This document shows positions 55,551-64,000 of a DNA stretch of 64,000 nt, in pieces. This DNA is from Dichotomicrobium thermohalophilum. GTDB lineage: Bacteria > Pseudomonadota > Alphaproteobacteria > Rhizobiales > Rhodomicrobiaceae. The position numbers and the translations under genes are program-made. The stretch lies in assembly GCF_003550175.1 (NCBI RefSeq), contig NZ_QXDF01000001.1:458501-522500 (forward strand). The letters are read 5' to 3'. Numbering within the stretch: position 1 is the first letter of the stretch; the number at the start of each line of letters is the position of its first letter. Below the pieces are notes generated by a model, which was not told where the DNA came from, ran no database searches, and saw nothing but the letters and a program-made list of their open reading frames with translations.

Positions 55551-56117
55551 TTAAAAATATCTGAGGCTCATGACAACCGGGGCGATCCAGGAAACCTCAG
55601 CATCATAGGCCACCTCCGCGCCCGCATCGTGCGGCACGAGTGTCCAGCCGTTGCCGTTGCTGCGGATCACGCGCGTGAACCTGATCTGTCCATCCTTCAT
55701 CTGCACGAGGCAGTCAGCCCCATGCGCCCTGGTGTAGTCCGCCTCCTTCAGGCGGTTGGCCACGAGGATGGTTCCGGCGTCGTAAAGGCCCACCCGCGCA
55801 TCGAGTTGCACTGCCACCGGATTGTCTGCCGGGACATGCAGATGCAGTACGTTGACCTGCTTGCCCTCGCTGGTGAGCACGCGCCCGTTCTGCATAACGC
55901 GGCCGATAACCGGAATTTCCCGTCCTCCGGGCCGGGCGATCAGATCCGCCGGCTCGATGTTCAGCGCGTTGGCGATCTTTTCCAACCAGTCGGTGGAAAC
56001 GGTCATGTTCGCCGTCTCAAGGCGCTGGACCGTTTGCGGCGTGGTTGAAATCTTGTCGGCCAGCTCTTTCAGCGTCAGCCCGCGCAGCTTACGGAACTCG
56101 CGAATTCTGGTTTCCAT
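55551..56117 (-). CDS. XRE family repressor with degenerate S24/LexA-like domain
   Basis: A 188-residue regulator. Residues 1-55 form an HTH (LRGLTLKELADKISTTPQTVQRLETANM), and residues about 75-180 match the LexA/CI C-terminal fold (VQLDARVGLYDAGTILVANR in place of the GDSMEP strand). The nucleophilic serine of LexA-type autoproteases is missing, so it probably cannot self-cleave and may act as a ligand- or protein-regulated repressor. It is divergent from the DnaA-HTH gene, and a TTTAC-N7-GTAAA dyad lies between. Confidence 0.88.
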   Translation of the reverse strand: METRIREFRKLRGLTLKELADKISTTPQTVQRLETANMTVSTDWLEKIANALNIEPADLIARPGGREIPVIGRVMQNGRVLTSEGKQVNVLHLHVPADNPVAVQLDARVGLYDAGTILVANRLKEADYTRAHGADCLVQMKDGQIRFTRVIRSNGNGWTLVPHDAGAEVAYDAEVSWIAPVVMSLRYF

Positions 56118-56181
56118 GTCGGGATCCTCTTGTTTTGGATCACCCTATACGAGATTTTTTACCAGGGATTTGTTCTGCATT

Positions 56182-56198
56182 TTTACTTTTTATGTAAA
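56182..56198. promoter_or_regulatory. candidate operator for the XRE repressor
   Basis: TTTAC-TTTTTAT-GTAAA has perfect five-base arms in an AT-rich stretch between the divergent xre and DnaA-HTH genes. It is the only clear dyad in the 145-base gap and could control both directions. Arms are short, so confidence is modest. Confidence 0.42.
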
Positions 56199-56262
56199 TT
56201 GTCAGCGCACGGGTGTTTTCGACGACCTTTGTTGTCCCGAACAGAAAGGGGGTAGACGGCGT

Positions 56263-56682
56263 ATGAGTTGGGAGTTTGAGGATCGGTGCATGAAGGATGT
56301 GCCTCTCCCCGAACACTACATAGGTATATCAAGCGCTTATCAAGCACAATATATTCAGTTTTCAGCTCTCGGCGGCCTTTTAGAACAGGCGGTCAGCACG
56401 ATGTTCGCCGTGCCGCGCTGCGAGCTTCGCGCGGGGCGGAGATGTGAGGCCCGCGTCGCATTCGCGCGACAGGTTGCCATGTATCTCGCCCACATCATTT
56501 TCGGCCTGACGCTGAGCCGGGTCGGCCAGCTCTTCGGCCGCGATCGCACCACGGTCGCGCACGGTTGCGCGGTGGTCGAAGACCGCCGCGAAGACGTCGC
56601 GCTCGATCGAGCTCTGAACATCGTCGAAAACGCGCTGCGCAGAGCGCCTTTTCGTGGCGTAATGTCTGGAGGAAATCATTGA
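56263..56682 (+). CDS. DnaA C-terminal-like helix-turn-helix protein
   Basis: A 139-residue protein whose second half matches the DNA-binding domain IV of DnaA: RQVAMYLAHIIFGLTLSRVGQLFGRDRTTVAHGC, close to the DnaA box-binding signature. It lacks the AAA domain, so it cannot initiate replication alone. A GGGGG stretch lies about ten bases before the ATG. The stop overlaps the next start (TGATG), so the two proteins are made together. Such pairs are conserved in Hyphomicrobiales. Confidence 0.86.
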   Translation: MSWEFEDRCMKDVPLPEHYIGISSAYQAQYIQFSALGGLLEQAVSTMFAVPRCELRAGRRCEARVAFARQVAMYLAHIIFGLTLSRVGQLFGRDRTTVAHGCAVVEDRREDVALDRALNIVENALRRAPFRGVMSGGNH

Positions 56683-57548
56683 TGAGTGAATCCGACGCGC
56701 TGACCCCGGAGGCAGAAAAACTGCTGCGTAAACTGAGCCGACGGAATACGCGCCTCGTGCGGTGTCGCACAAACGAAGTAGAGGGTGAATCTGATCCTGC
56801 CTTCATTTTGACACAGGGTTCATCCTTGGGCAGAGAAAAAACACGCCGCATTTCTTCTGATCTGGTTTCGGCGCTTTGGAGGCAACAATTAATTACGTCA
56901 GATGATGGCGGGTTTGTGCTCTCGGAAACCGGGCGGGCGTTTTTAAAACGAAAACTTGCGCGCACTGATGCATTTCAACAGCAGCATCAGGAGCGTGCCA
57001 TGGAAACCGTGGAGATCGAGGGTGTTCGCAAGCCCGCGCTTGTCAATGAGACTGAAAGCCCCCTGGGCTGGCTGCGCCGGCGCAAGGACAAGAGCGGCCA
57101 GCCGTTGATTGACGCCGCGCAGTTCGAAGCCGGTGAGCGTCTGCGCCGTGATTTTTTCCACGCCGGTCTGACGCCGCGCGTAACCGCGAGCTGGGACGGG
57201 ATACCGGGAGACGGCGCCTCACGCCGCGCGGCGCCTGGCGTCTCGGCGAACCTTCGCGAGCAGACGGTGGCGGCGCAGCAGCGTATTCGCCGCGCGCTGG
57301 AGGCGGTCGGGCCGGACCTTGGTGACTTGTTGGTAGACGTATGCTGTCACCTCAAGGGGCTGGAGGAGACCGAAAAGGCGAAGGGCTGGCCGCGGCGTTC
57401 CGCCAAGCTGGTGTTGCAGATCGCGCTCAGGGAGCTTGCGCGGCATTACGGGCTTCTCCGCTCCGCCGGGGAGGCCGCGCACGACACGTCGCGCCGGCTC
57501 CTGCATTGGGGCGCGCCGGACTACAAGCCGCAGATACAGGATTGCTGA
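56682..57548 (+). CDS. DUF6456-type protein
   Basis: A 288-residue protein coupled to the DnaA-HTH gene by a TGATG overlap and a GGAGG ribosome-binding site. The N-terminal part (about 1-110) reads like a winged-helix domain, and the C-terminal part contains GWLRRRKDKSGQPLIDAAQFEAGERLRRDF, the DUF6456 signature. Members are thought to be DNA-binding regulators, but function is not established. It is convergent with sufE. Confidence 0.85.
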   Translation: MSESDALTPEAEKLLRKLSRRNTRLVRCRTNEVEGESDPAFILTQGSSLGREKTRRISSDLVSALWRQQLITSDDGGFVLSETGRAFLKRKLARTDAFQQQHQERAMETVEIEGVRKPALVNETESPLGWLRRRKDKSGQPLIDAAQFEAGERLRRDFFHAGLTPRVTASWDGIPGDGASRRAAPGVSANLREQTVAAQQRIRRALEAVGPDLGDLLVDVCCHLKGLEETEKAKGWPRRSAKLVLQIALRELARHYGLLRSAGEAAHDTSRRLLHWGAPDYKPQIQDC

Positions 57549-57550
57549 GA

Positions 57551-57979
57551 TCAGGCCGTGGCGGTGCCTAGCGCCGCCGCGGCGTCCTGCTTCACGCGCT
57601 GGACCATCGAAGCGAGACCATTCGAGCGCTGGGGGGTCAGGTGATCCCGCAGGCCGATCTGATCGAAGACCTTTTCGGCGTCGAGCTGTGTGATCTCGTC
57701 GGCGCGCTTGCCGGAGTAGAGCGCGATCAGAATGGCGATCAAACCGCGTACGATATGCGCATCGCTGTCGCCACGGAACTTGAGGACCGGGCGCTGCGCG
57801 TCGCCCTCGTGCTCCGTCACCAGCCAGACCTGGCTGACGCAGCCGCGGACCTTGTGATCCTCCGTGTAATCCTCCGGCTGGAGGGGTTCGAGCTCCTTGC
57901 CGAGTTCAATCACGTAGCGGTAGCGGTCCTCCCAGTCGTCCATGAACTCAAAATTCTCGATGATCTCGTCGATACTCAT
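57551..57979 (-). CDS. sufE: SufE family cysteine desulfurase activator
   Basis: Receives persulfide sulfur from a cysteine desulfurase such as SufS and passes it to the Fe-S scaffold. The active cysteine is Cys47 in HKVRGCVSQVWLV. Length (142) is standard. The suf operon itself is not in this window, so this is a stand-alone SufE copy, as often seen in this group of bacteria. Confidence 0.93.
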   Translation of the reverse strand: MSIDEIIENFEFMDDWEDRYRYVIELGKELEPLQPEDYTEDHKVRGCVSQVWLVTEHEGDAQRPVLKFRGDSDAHIVRGLIAILIALYSGKRADEITQLDAEKVFDQIGLRDHLTPQRSNGLASMVQRVKQDAAAALGTATA

Positions 57980-58102
57980 GGTCGTGCCGAATGCTGTATT
58001 GTCCTGATCTCCCCTAGAGATAGGGGCGCGGCGGGCGGCTTGCCAACCGCGAATTGCTCAGGGCTACGCGAAGGCGCCCAGCTCGGATCGCGCTGCCAGC
58101 CT

Positions 58103-58549
58103 TCAGGACGGCACGCAGGACCGCACACTGTCCCAGAGCCGCTCCCAGACCGGCGGCATGAGAGCTTCGGGCGGCTCCACGAACTCCATGTAGAAAAGAT
58201 AGACGATGAAGGCACCCGCCAGCACTTCGAAAAACGCCTCGGTATATTTCAGCTCCCCAAGCTCGGCCAATTCGCCGCCCTTCCGATAATCCTTTTCGCG
58301 CGAGTGGAGCACCATGCCGAGGCCGAACACGAAGCCGATCGCCAGCAGCCCGATCTCCAGCAGGTTGAGCACTGTCATCGTCAGGCAGCCGATGAAATTC
58401 GTGATGAAGATCGCGAAGGTGAGACCGGCCGGCGTGATATTCCCGAGCCGCGCGGAGGGCACCAGCCAGCACAGCGCGCAGTAGCCGGCATACAGCGCGA
58501 TAATCAGGAAAAAGAGTTTGCGGACGCCAAGGGTAACCGTGTTTTTCAT
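58103..58549 (-). CDS. hypothetical membrane protein, four TM segments
   Basis: A 148-residue protein with helices near residues 9-29, 40-62, 66-84 and 105-122. I do not recognise a family. The ATG at 58549 is preceded by AGGGGG at about nine bases. It lies downstream of dapD in the same direction (31 bases between), but looks unrelated to lysine synthesis. Confidence 0.7.
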   Translation of the reverse strand: MKNTVTLGVRKLFFLIIALYAGYCALCWLVPSARLGNITPAGLTFAIFITNFIGCLTMTVLNLLEIGLLAIGFVFGLGMVLHSREKDYRKGGELAELGELKYTEAFFEVLAGAFIVYLFYMEFVEPPEALMPPVWERLWDSVRSCVPS

Positions 58550-58579
58550 CGCGCCCGCCCCCTGTTCCATGCGGCGCGA

Positions 58580-59416
58580 TCAGGTGCGCAGCAGCTCGTT
58601 GATCGAGGTCTTGGCGCGCGTGCGCTCGTCGACGCGCTTGACGATCACGGCGCAATAGAGCGACGGGCCGGGCGACCCGTCGGGTAGCGGCTTGCCGGGC
58701 ATCGTGCCGGGTACGACCACGGAGAACGGCGGCACTTCACCCATATGAACTTCGCCGGTGGTGCGGTCTATGATTTTTGTGGACGCGCCGAGATAAACGC
58801 CCATCGACAGCACCGAGCCTTCGCGCACGATCACGCCCTCGGCGACTTCCGCGCGCGCGCCGATAAAGCAGCCGTCCTCGATGATGACCGGGTTGGCCTG
58901 GAGCGGCTCCAACACGCCGCCGATGCCCGCGCCGCCGGACAAATGCACGTTCTTGCCGATCTGCGCGCAGCTTCCGACTGTCGCCCAGGTGTCGACCATC
59001 GTGCCCTCGTCGACATAGGCGCCCAGGTTCACGAAGCACGGCATCAGCACGACGCCCGGGGCGATATAAGCGGAATGGCGCACGACGCAGTTCGGAACGG
59101 CACGGAAGCCGGCCTCGCGGAAGCGGGAATCGTCCCAGCCTTCGAATTTCGAGGGAACCTTGTCCCACCAGGTCGCGCCGCCGGGACCTCCAGGGATCGT
59201 GCTCATGTCGTTGAGCCGGAAGGAAAGTAGCACCGCCTTCTTCAACCACTCGTTGACCTGCCAGCCGCTCGCGGTCGGCTCGGCCACACGCCCCTCGCCG
59301 GAGTCGAGCATTTTCAACGCGGTGTCCACCGCCTCGCGCACCTCGCCCTGCGTTTCGGCGCTGATCTCGTCGCGCCGCTCGAACGCTTGCTCGATGACTC
59401 CGCGAATGTCCGTCAT
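58580..59416 (-). CDS. dapD: 2,3,4,5-tetrahydropyridine-2,6-dicarboxylate N-succinyltransferase
   Basis: Catalyses the succinylation step of lysine and meso-diaminopimelate synthesis. The 278-residue protein has the helical N-terminal domain and a left-handed beta helix of hexapeptide repeats ([49 protein letters not shown]). The catalytic Asp is in the VDTWATVGS region. The start overlaps the nucleotidase stop as ATGA, so it is cotranslated with the two upstream genes. Confidence 0.97.
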   Translation of the reverse strand: MTDIRGVIEQAFERRDEISAETQGEVREAVDTALKMLDSGEGRVAEPTASGWQVNEWLKKAVLLSFRLNDMSTIPGGPGGATWWDKVPSKFEGWDDSRFREAGFRAVPNCVVRHSAYIAPGVVLMPCFVNLGAYVDEGTMVDTWATVGSCAQIGKNVHLSGGAGIGGVLEPLQANPVIIEDGCFIGARAEVAEGVIVREGSVLSMGVYLGASTKIIDRTTGEVHMGEVPPFSVVVPGTMPGKPLPDGSPGPSLYCAVIVKRVDERTRAKTSINELLRT

Positions 59417-60201
59417 GTGCTTGTCCCTCGGTCAAGTTCCTTTTCGCCGCCTGTTTCGCCGTCCGCGCCTGTGTTGTCAACGCTGTCGCGCGGGGCGATG
59501 ACCGGCCCGAGCGCGTTCAGGAAGCCCGTCAGGTCGTCGGTGAGGTGATGGACATGCGGCGGCAACGGGCGGTCCGGGCTGATTGTCCGCTGCGCCGGGT
59601 GATCATGGTAGGACGAATGCACCAGCACCGTGACCATGCCGAGCGCATGCGCGGTTTCCAGGTTGTGCGGCAGATCCTCGAACATCGCTGAGCGTTCTGG
59701 CGCGATTCCGTGCGCGCTGCAGAACCGGTCGAAGGCGTGGCGCGTCGGCTTCGGGATATAGTCTGAGGAGGCGATGTCGAAGATATCGTCGAACACGTGC
59801 AGGACTTCGAGTTTCTCGGCGACGCGCTCGGCATGGCGGCGGGAACCGTTCGTGAAGATGTAGCGCTTGCCGGGCAGCGCCCTGGCCGCTCTCGCGAGAT
59901 CGGGTGCCGGCTGGATCGGGCTGAGGTCGATGTCGTGGACGTAATCGAGGAAGTCGGTCGGCCGAACGCCGTGCTGCTTCATCAGCCCGGCCAGCGTGGT
60001 GCCAAAGGTGCGATAGTAATGCTTCTGAATGCGGCGCGCCTCCTCGGGCACGACCTCCAGATAATTCGCAATGAACTCGCCCATGCGGCGGTCCACCTGA
60101 TGGAACAGGTTGCTTTCAGCCGGATAGAGCGTGTTGTCCAGATCGAAAATCCAGGTATCGACCTTGCGGAAGTCCGCCAAATCGCGCGCGCTTGATGTCA
60201 T
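59413..60201 (-). CDS. pyrimidine 5'-nucleotidase, HAD superfamily
   Basis: A 262-residue HAD hydrolase with motif [10 protein letters not shown] (nucleophile and acid aspartates), motif [10 protein letters not shown] and motif [22 protein letters not shown]. The [10 protein letters not shown] start and the four-helix cap match the SDT1/pyrimidine 5'-nucleotidase group, which removes phosphate from UMP, CMP or modified nucleotides. It lies between argB and dapD with ATGA overlaps on both sides, an order conserved in Hyphomicrobiales. Confidence 0.92.
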   Translation of the reverse strand: MTSSARDLADFRKVDTWIFDLDNTLYPAESNLFHQVDRRMGEFIANYLEVVPEEARRIQKHYYRTFGTTLAGLMKQHGVRPTDFLDYVHDIDLSPIQPAPDLARAARALPGKRYIFTNGSRRHAERVAEKLEVLHVFDDIFDIASSDYIPKPTRHAFDRFCSAHGIAPERSAMFEDLPHNLETAHALGMVTVLVHSSYHDHPAQRTISPDRPLPPHVHHLTDDLTGFLNALGPVIAPRDSVDNTGADGETGGEKELDRGTST

Positions 60202-61130
60202 TCGCGTTCCGTTTTCTCCGGTTGTCCGGTTTCGGCCTTGATCAGTGTGCCCGCGCCATGCGCGGTGAACAACTCCAGCAGCACGGCATGAGGGACCTTG
60301 CCGTTGATGATGACGACGCCTTCGACACCCGCTTCCACTGCTGCCATGCAGGTCTCGATCTTCGGGATCATGCCGCCGGTGATGGTGCCATCGGCGATCA
60401 TGTCGCGCGCCTGCCCGGTCGTGAGCGAGGTGACCAGTTCGCCCTTGGCGTCCAGCACGCCCGGAACATCGGTGAGCAGCAACAGGCGTTTCGCCTTCAT
60501 TGCCCCCGCCAAAGCGCCGGCGAAAGTATCGGCATTGATATTGTAGGTCAGGCCGTCCCGCGCCACCCCGAGCGGCGCCACAACCGGGATAAGGTCGCTT
60601 TCGGTAATGACATCGACGATATGCGGGTTCACGGTCTCCGGCTCACCGACGAAGCCGAGATCGACCAGCTTCTCGATCTGCGATTCCGGGTCGCGCACTG
60701 TCCGCTGCAGTTTGCGCGCGGTCATCAGGTTGGCGTCCTTGCCCGAGATGCCGCAGGCCTTGCCGCCGAAGCGGTTGATCATCGCCACGATCTGTTTATT
60801 GATCGAGCCGGCGAGCACCATCTCGACAACGTTGACCGTCTCCTGGTCGGTGATGCGCAGGCCGTGCGCGAACTGGCTCTCGATGTTGAGCCGCTTGAGC
60901 AGTGACTGGATCTGCGGCCCGCCGCCATGCACCACGATGGGCCGGACGCCCGACTGCTTCAGCATGACGATATCGCGCGCGAAGGTTTCGCCCAGCGCCG
61001 GGTCGCCCATCGCGTGCCCGCCGTATTTCACCACCACCGTCTGGCGATCATAACGCTGCATGTAAGGCAGCGCTTCCGACAGCACCTTGGCCTGCAAGGC
61101 CGGCAGGATTCCCTCACCGCTTTCCGACAT
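60198..61130 (-). CDS. argB: acetylglutamate kinase
   Basis: Phosphorylates N-acetylglutamate in arginine synthesis. The 310-residue protein has KYGGHAM and [10 protein letters not shown] (nucleotide and substrate loops), the [20 protein letters not shown] segment and a C-terminal [12 protein letters not shown] motif. The N-terminal helix before the core ([12 protein letters not shown]) matches the arginine-sensitive hexameric form. I start at MSESG (61130) because AAGGAG lies seven bases upstream; the open frame continues to 61748 but is antisense to the next gene. It is the first gene of the argB / nucleotidase / dapD unit. Confidence 0.97.
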   Translation of the reverse strand: MSESGEGILPALQAKVLSEALPYMQRYDRQTVVVKYGGHAMGDPALGETFARDIVMLKQSGVRPIVVHGGGPQIQSLLKRLNIESQFAHGLRITDQETVNVVEMVLAGSINKQIVAMINRFGGKACGISGKDANLMTARKLQRTVRDPESQIEKLVDLGFVGEPETVNPHIVDVITESDLIPVVAPLGVARDGLTYNINADTFAGALAGAMKAKRLLLLTDVPGVLDAKGELVTSLTTGQARDMIADGTITGGMIPKIETCMAAVEAGVEGVVIINGKVPHAVLLELFTAHGAGTLIKAETGQPEKTERE

Positions 61131-61337
61131 TCTCGACTCCTTACGCTCCGTCCCAACTGAGTATCCGGCCTTGGCCCGCGCGACAACAGCGCCGGGTCTG
61201 CGCGCCCAAAAATCGCGTGTTCCCAGAGGGCTGACATATTTCGGCTTCGGTCTTGGGGAATCGTGCGGATTATGCCACACACAAGCGTCCGGTGGCCGAG
61301 GGGGTAAGGCGCACCGGCGGGAGAGGACTGTTTGCGT

Positions 61338-62735
61338 ATGACGGAACGGGCAAAGGCCGTGAACGAACTGCCGCATTCGGCCTATTTCGCGCACACGGTG
61401 CGGCGGGCGTATTCGGTCGCTCAGCGGCGCGGCAGCGCGATCGTCGGACTTGAGCATTTTCTCTATGCGTTGCTCGATGACCCCGATGCGCTCGCCCTGA
61501 TGGAAGGGTGCGACGCCGATATCGCCTCTATCCGCGTGGAGTTGGGTACCGCGATAGAGAAGACGACGCCGCGCCAACTGCTTGGTAAGGACGAAACCCC
61601 GCAAGCCGGCAAGGGGCTTCGACATGTCTTGCAGGTGTCCCAGAAGGGCGCGCGGGAATCCGGGCGTTCGGAAGTAGACGGTGCGATCGCGCTGGCCGCG
61701 CTTGTCGGGCAGAGTGATACGGCGGTGGCGCGGCTGCTGAACCGGCACGGCCTAAGCTTTGGCAAGGCGCTGGGCTGGATTGACGCGCAAACCGCCCGTG
61801 ATGCATCAGCGGCTGCGCCGCTGCCCGAACCGGAAGAACAGCCCCGCGCCGCACCATCCCCGGCAGCGCAGCCGTCACAGCGTCCCGCGCCGGCGAAGCG
61901 TGATATGCCGCCGACCAAATCACGCGAGCGGAACGGCGCGGAGCCAACCCTCGAAGACATGCTGGCGACGATCCGCGACGTCATAGACGAAGAGGCGGAG
62001 GCGCCACCGCCCGCGCCGGAGCAACGGCGTGCGCCCGCACGTAAACCGGGCGCTCAGGCGCCCACGCCCTCTGGTGCCCGTCAACCCGCGGAAACGCGCC
62101 CGCCGGCACCGAACAAGGGTGGAAAGGGTGGACGCCGGAAAACGAACGGGGCCGCCGGGGCGCAGCATAAGCGCCGCCGTGCCGCCGAGGCCGACGCGGA
62201 GCCGAAAGTCCCGGCATTGCTGGGTAAACTCGTAGAGCGCATCCCGCGCACCATGCGTGAGGGCGAGCGAGAGCATATCGAAGTTCGCATCGCCCGCGAG
62301 GCGTCGGAAGAGCTCCTCAGTGGCGTTCAAGGGCGCGGCACGACGCATGTCCACGGCGTCACCGTTACCCGCGCCATGAGTCTCTCCCTGCGCGCGCCGG
62401 ATGGCGGGTTCATGATCGAGCCGCTGACGCCGGAAACGCAGTGGGTGTTCGACCGCCCGAGCTTCCTTGAAAGCGAGCCGTTCGGCCGCTGGGAGTGGGT
62501 CGTCCTGCCGATGAAGCGCGGCAGCCGGAAGCTGCAGCTCATCGCCGCCGCGCGCAGCGTGGACGAGAACGGGATGATTGGCGACGTGGCGCTGCCCGAG
62601 CAGGTCATCGACGTGCGCGTGCGGATCAACTGGGCACGCAGCTTGCGCAAGGTCGCCCTGTGGGCAGGGCTGGCGATCGCTGGCGGTGTGCTTGCAGAGA
62701 TCGCGACCCGCTTTTTCCCCGGCCTGATGGGTTAG
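61338..62735 (+). CDS. Clp-N domain protein with PopZ-like motif and C-terminal membrane anchor
   Basis: A 465-residue protein of unknown function. Residues about 15-155 are two Clp-N repeats ([18 protein letters not shown] and [19 protein letters not shown]) as in ClpA/ClpB/ClpC N-domains, but no AAA module follows. Residues 160-300 are Pro/Ala/Arg-rich linker containing [18 protein letters not shown] at 202-219, which closely matches the PopZ N-terminal helix EPTMEEILASIRRIISED. Residues about 315-430 form a beta-rich domain, and a TM helix (about 442-462) ends the protein. It is divergent from argB. A role in adaptor or polar-scaffold binding is an inference. Confidence 0.72.
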   Translation: MTERAKAVNELPHSAYFAHTVRRAYSVAQRRGSAIVGLEHFLYALLDDPDALALMEGCDADIASIRVELGTAIEKTTPRQLLGKDETPQAGKGLRHVLQVSQKGARESGRSEVDGAIALAALVGQSDTAVARLLNRHGLSFGKALGWIDAQTARDASAAAPLPEPEEQPRAAPSPAAQPSQRPAPAKRDMPPTKSRERNGAEPTLEDMLATIRDVIDEEAEAPPPAPEQRRAPARKPGAQAPTPSGARQPAETRPPAPNKGGKGGRRKTNGAAGAQHKRRRAAEADAEPKVPALLGKLVERIPRTMREGEREHIEVRIAREASEELLSGVQGRGTTHVHGVTVTRAMSLSLRAPDGGFMIEPLTPETQWVFDRPSFLESEPFGRWEWVVLPMKRGSRKLQLIAAARSVDENGMIGDVALPEQVIDVRVRINWARSLRKVALWAGLAIAGGVLAEIATRFFPGLMG

Positions 62736-64000
62736 CCTGCCCACATCTGAAATGCGATCGCCGCGAGCGCCAGCGCTCCCGCCCAGATTCCCAGCCGTCC
62801 CCAGCGCGCGCCCCTGTCCGTCGCCGCACTGAGCCGCGCAACCGTCTCGTCATCCAGCCGCACGCCGCTTTCGCTCATCTCCGCGAGGCTCTTGCCGACC
62901 CGGTTGGCCTGGTCGGAGAGCTGCGGCACGGCGGCGAGAAACTCCGCCAGGCTGACCGCACCTTCAGCCGCGTCGCGCAGCCGAGCGCTGGCGCCCATTT
63001 CCGTGGTCATCCAGTCGCGCACCACCGGTTCGGCCGCTTCCCACATGTTCAGACGTGGATCGAGCGAGCGGGCGACCCCCTCGACCACGACCATCGTCTT
63101 TTGCAGCAGCAGCAACTCCGGCCGCGTGCGCATGTCGAACATCTCCGTGACCTCGAACAGTTGCCCGAGCACGCGGCCCATCGAGATTTCCTCCGCCGTC
63201 CGGTCCTTGAGAGGCTCGCCGATCGCCCGAAGCGCCTGCGCGAAGGTCGCCACGTCCTGGTGCGGGGGCACATAGCCGGCCTCGAAATGGACGCGGGCGC
63301 AGCGCATATAACTGCGCGTGAGAAAGCCGTAGAGGATCTCCGCGAGGAAACGTTTTTCCTTGGGGCCGAGCCGACCCATGATGCCGAAGTCGATGGCGAT
63401 GATCCGGCCGCTGAGGTCGACGAACAGATTGCCCTGATGCATGTCGGCGTGGAAGAAGCCGTCGCGCATCGCGTGCTTGAGGAAGGCGCGAATGATGTTG
63501 ACGCCGAGCTGCCGGCGGTCGAGACCAGCGCGCTCAATCGCTGCGACGTCACCAAGCGGGATCGCATCCACCCACTCGACGGTGAGCACCCGGCGCGAGG
63601 TGCGCATCCAGTCGATCGCCGGTACGCGAAAATCCTTATCGCCGTGCCTCTGGATGTTGTCATGCATCTCGGAAAGGCCTGCGGCCTCCATCCGCAGGTC
63701 CATCTCCAGCTCGACCCATTCCGCCAGCGTGTCGACGACGGCGACCGGGCGCAGTCGGCGCGACGGGGCGTGGAACCGCTCGATCATCCGCGCGGCGAAA
63801 TAGAAGGTTGCCAGATCGCGCTGGAAGCGCCGCTCCACGCCGGGTCGCAACACCTTGACCGCGACGTCGCGCGGCGGGCGGCCCGGCGTGTTGATCGTTG
63901 CCTTGTGAACCTGGGCGATGGATGCCGCAGCGACGGGCGGTCCGAAGCTGTCGAACAGCGCATCGACATCCACACCGAAGGCTTCCGAGATCGCGCGCTT
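62732..64000 (-). CDS. ubiB: ubiquinone biosynthesis kinase-like UbiB, N-terminal part outside window
   Basis: The frame is open to base 64000, so the start is to the right. The atypical kinase-like (ABC1/ADCK) motifs are present: FGPPVAAASIAQVHKA (the A-rich loop), VKVLRPGVERRF, and the KHAMRDGFFHADMHQGN and AIDFGIMGRLG segments that replace the protein-kinase catalytic and DFG motifs. Two C-terminal hydrophobic helices anchor it to the membrane. UbiB supports coenzyme Q synthesis, probably by handling lipid intermediates. Its stop overlaps the convergent Clp-N gene. Confidence 0.95.
   Translation of the reverse strand, partial: KRAISEAFGVDVDALFDSFGPPVAAASIAQVHKATINTPGRPPRDVAVKVLRPGVERRFQRDLATFYFAARMIERFHAPSRRLRPVAVVDTLAEWVELEMDLRMEAAGLSEMHDNIQRHGDKDFRVPAIDWMRTSRRVLTVEWVDAIPLGDVAAIERAGLDRRQLGVNIIRAFLKHAMRDGFFHADMHQGNLFVDLSGRIIAIDFGIMGRLGPKEKRFLAEILYGFLTRSYMRCARVHFEAGYVPPHQDVATFAQALRAIGEPLKDRTAEEISMGRVLGQLFEVTEMFDMRTRPELLLLQKTMVVVEGVARSLDPRLNMWEAAEPVVRDWMTTEMGASARLRDAAEGAVSLAEFLAAVPQLSDQANRVGKSLAEMSESGVRLDDETVARLSAATDRGARWGRLGIWAGALALAAIAFQMWAG

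Noticed and set aside
61131-61748. N-terminal extension of the acetylglutamate kinase frame
   Set aside because: It is antisense to the Clp-N gene; AAGGAG precedes the start at 61130.

Overview
This window is a high-GC stretch of an alphaproteobacterial chromosome. The best placement is Hyphomicrobiales (Rhizobiales)-like. Supporting evidence is the dnaG-rpoD pair with a primase zinc finger that has lost its ligands, the argB / pyrimidine 5'-nucleotidase / dapD string, and the neighbourhood of a DnaA-type HTH protein, a DUF6456-type protein and SufE. No species can be named from the sequence alone. I see no insertion sequence, integrase, CRISPR array or rRNA.

Layout. 1-6352 is mostly housekeeping: the end of a CorC/HlyC-type protein, msrA, two small membrane proteins, tRNA-Ser(GGA), a small unknown protein and a TldD/TldE-type protease pair. 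6438-23372 is a 13-gene exopolysaccharide locus, all on the minus strand and split into two transcription units by an AT-rich gap at 11014-11250. The right-hand unit runs from the initiating sugar transferase through a nucleotidyltransferase, FemAB-like protein, polysaccharide deacetylase, DegT aminotransferase, beta-propeller protein, ExoF-like export protein, glycosyltransferase and Wzc-like co-polymerase/kinase to a flippase. Most of these genes are joined by ATGA overlaps. The left-hand unit carries an epimerase, an O-antigen ligase/polymerase and asparagine synthase. Both units have a related TTCATAAG-containing dyad just before the first gene.

23954-25549 is a gamma-glutamyltransferase homologue. 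25546-30361 is a TRAP transporter plus TauE/SafE exporter unit with a divergent GntR regulator; its substrate-binding gene has an in-frame amber codon right after the Tat signal peptide. 30455-32729 holds an orphan DegT aminotransferase and an aldo/keto reductase. 32765-37835 is a TetR-controlled RND efflux pair with two matching operators. After tRNA-Thr(GGT) come a small basic protein, an MFS carrier and a zinc metallopeptidase. 40731-44183 is a single-chain restriction-modification enzyme of the type ISP kind but without the helicase, followed by a small unknown gene.

44180-48398 is rpoD and dnaG. Then follow a CitE-like lyase, a DCC-family protein, pyridoxal kinase, an AzlCD exporter with an AraC regulator, a double AAA ATPase, an XRE/S24-like repressor divergent from a DnaA-HTH protein and a DUF6456-like protein, SufE, a membrane protein, and the dapD / nucleotidase / argB operon. 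At the right end, 61338-62735 encodes an unusual Clp-N domain protein without an ATPase; its linker contains a near-copy of the PopZ N-terminal interaction helix. It ends against a truncated ubiB.

The observations I consider most worth following are the Clp-N/PopZ-motif protein, the exopolysaccharide locus that carries exosortase-type accessory genes without an exosortase, the helicase-less type ISP-like enzyme, and the amber-interrupted TRAP binding protein.
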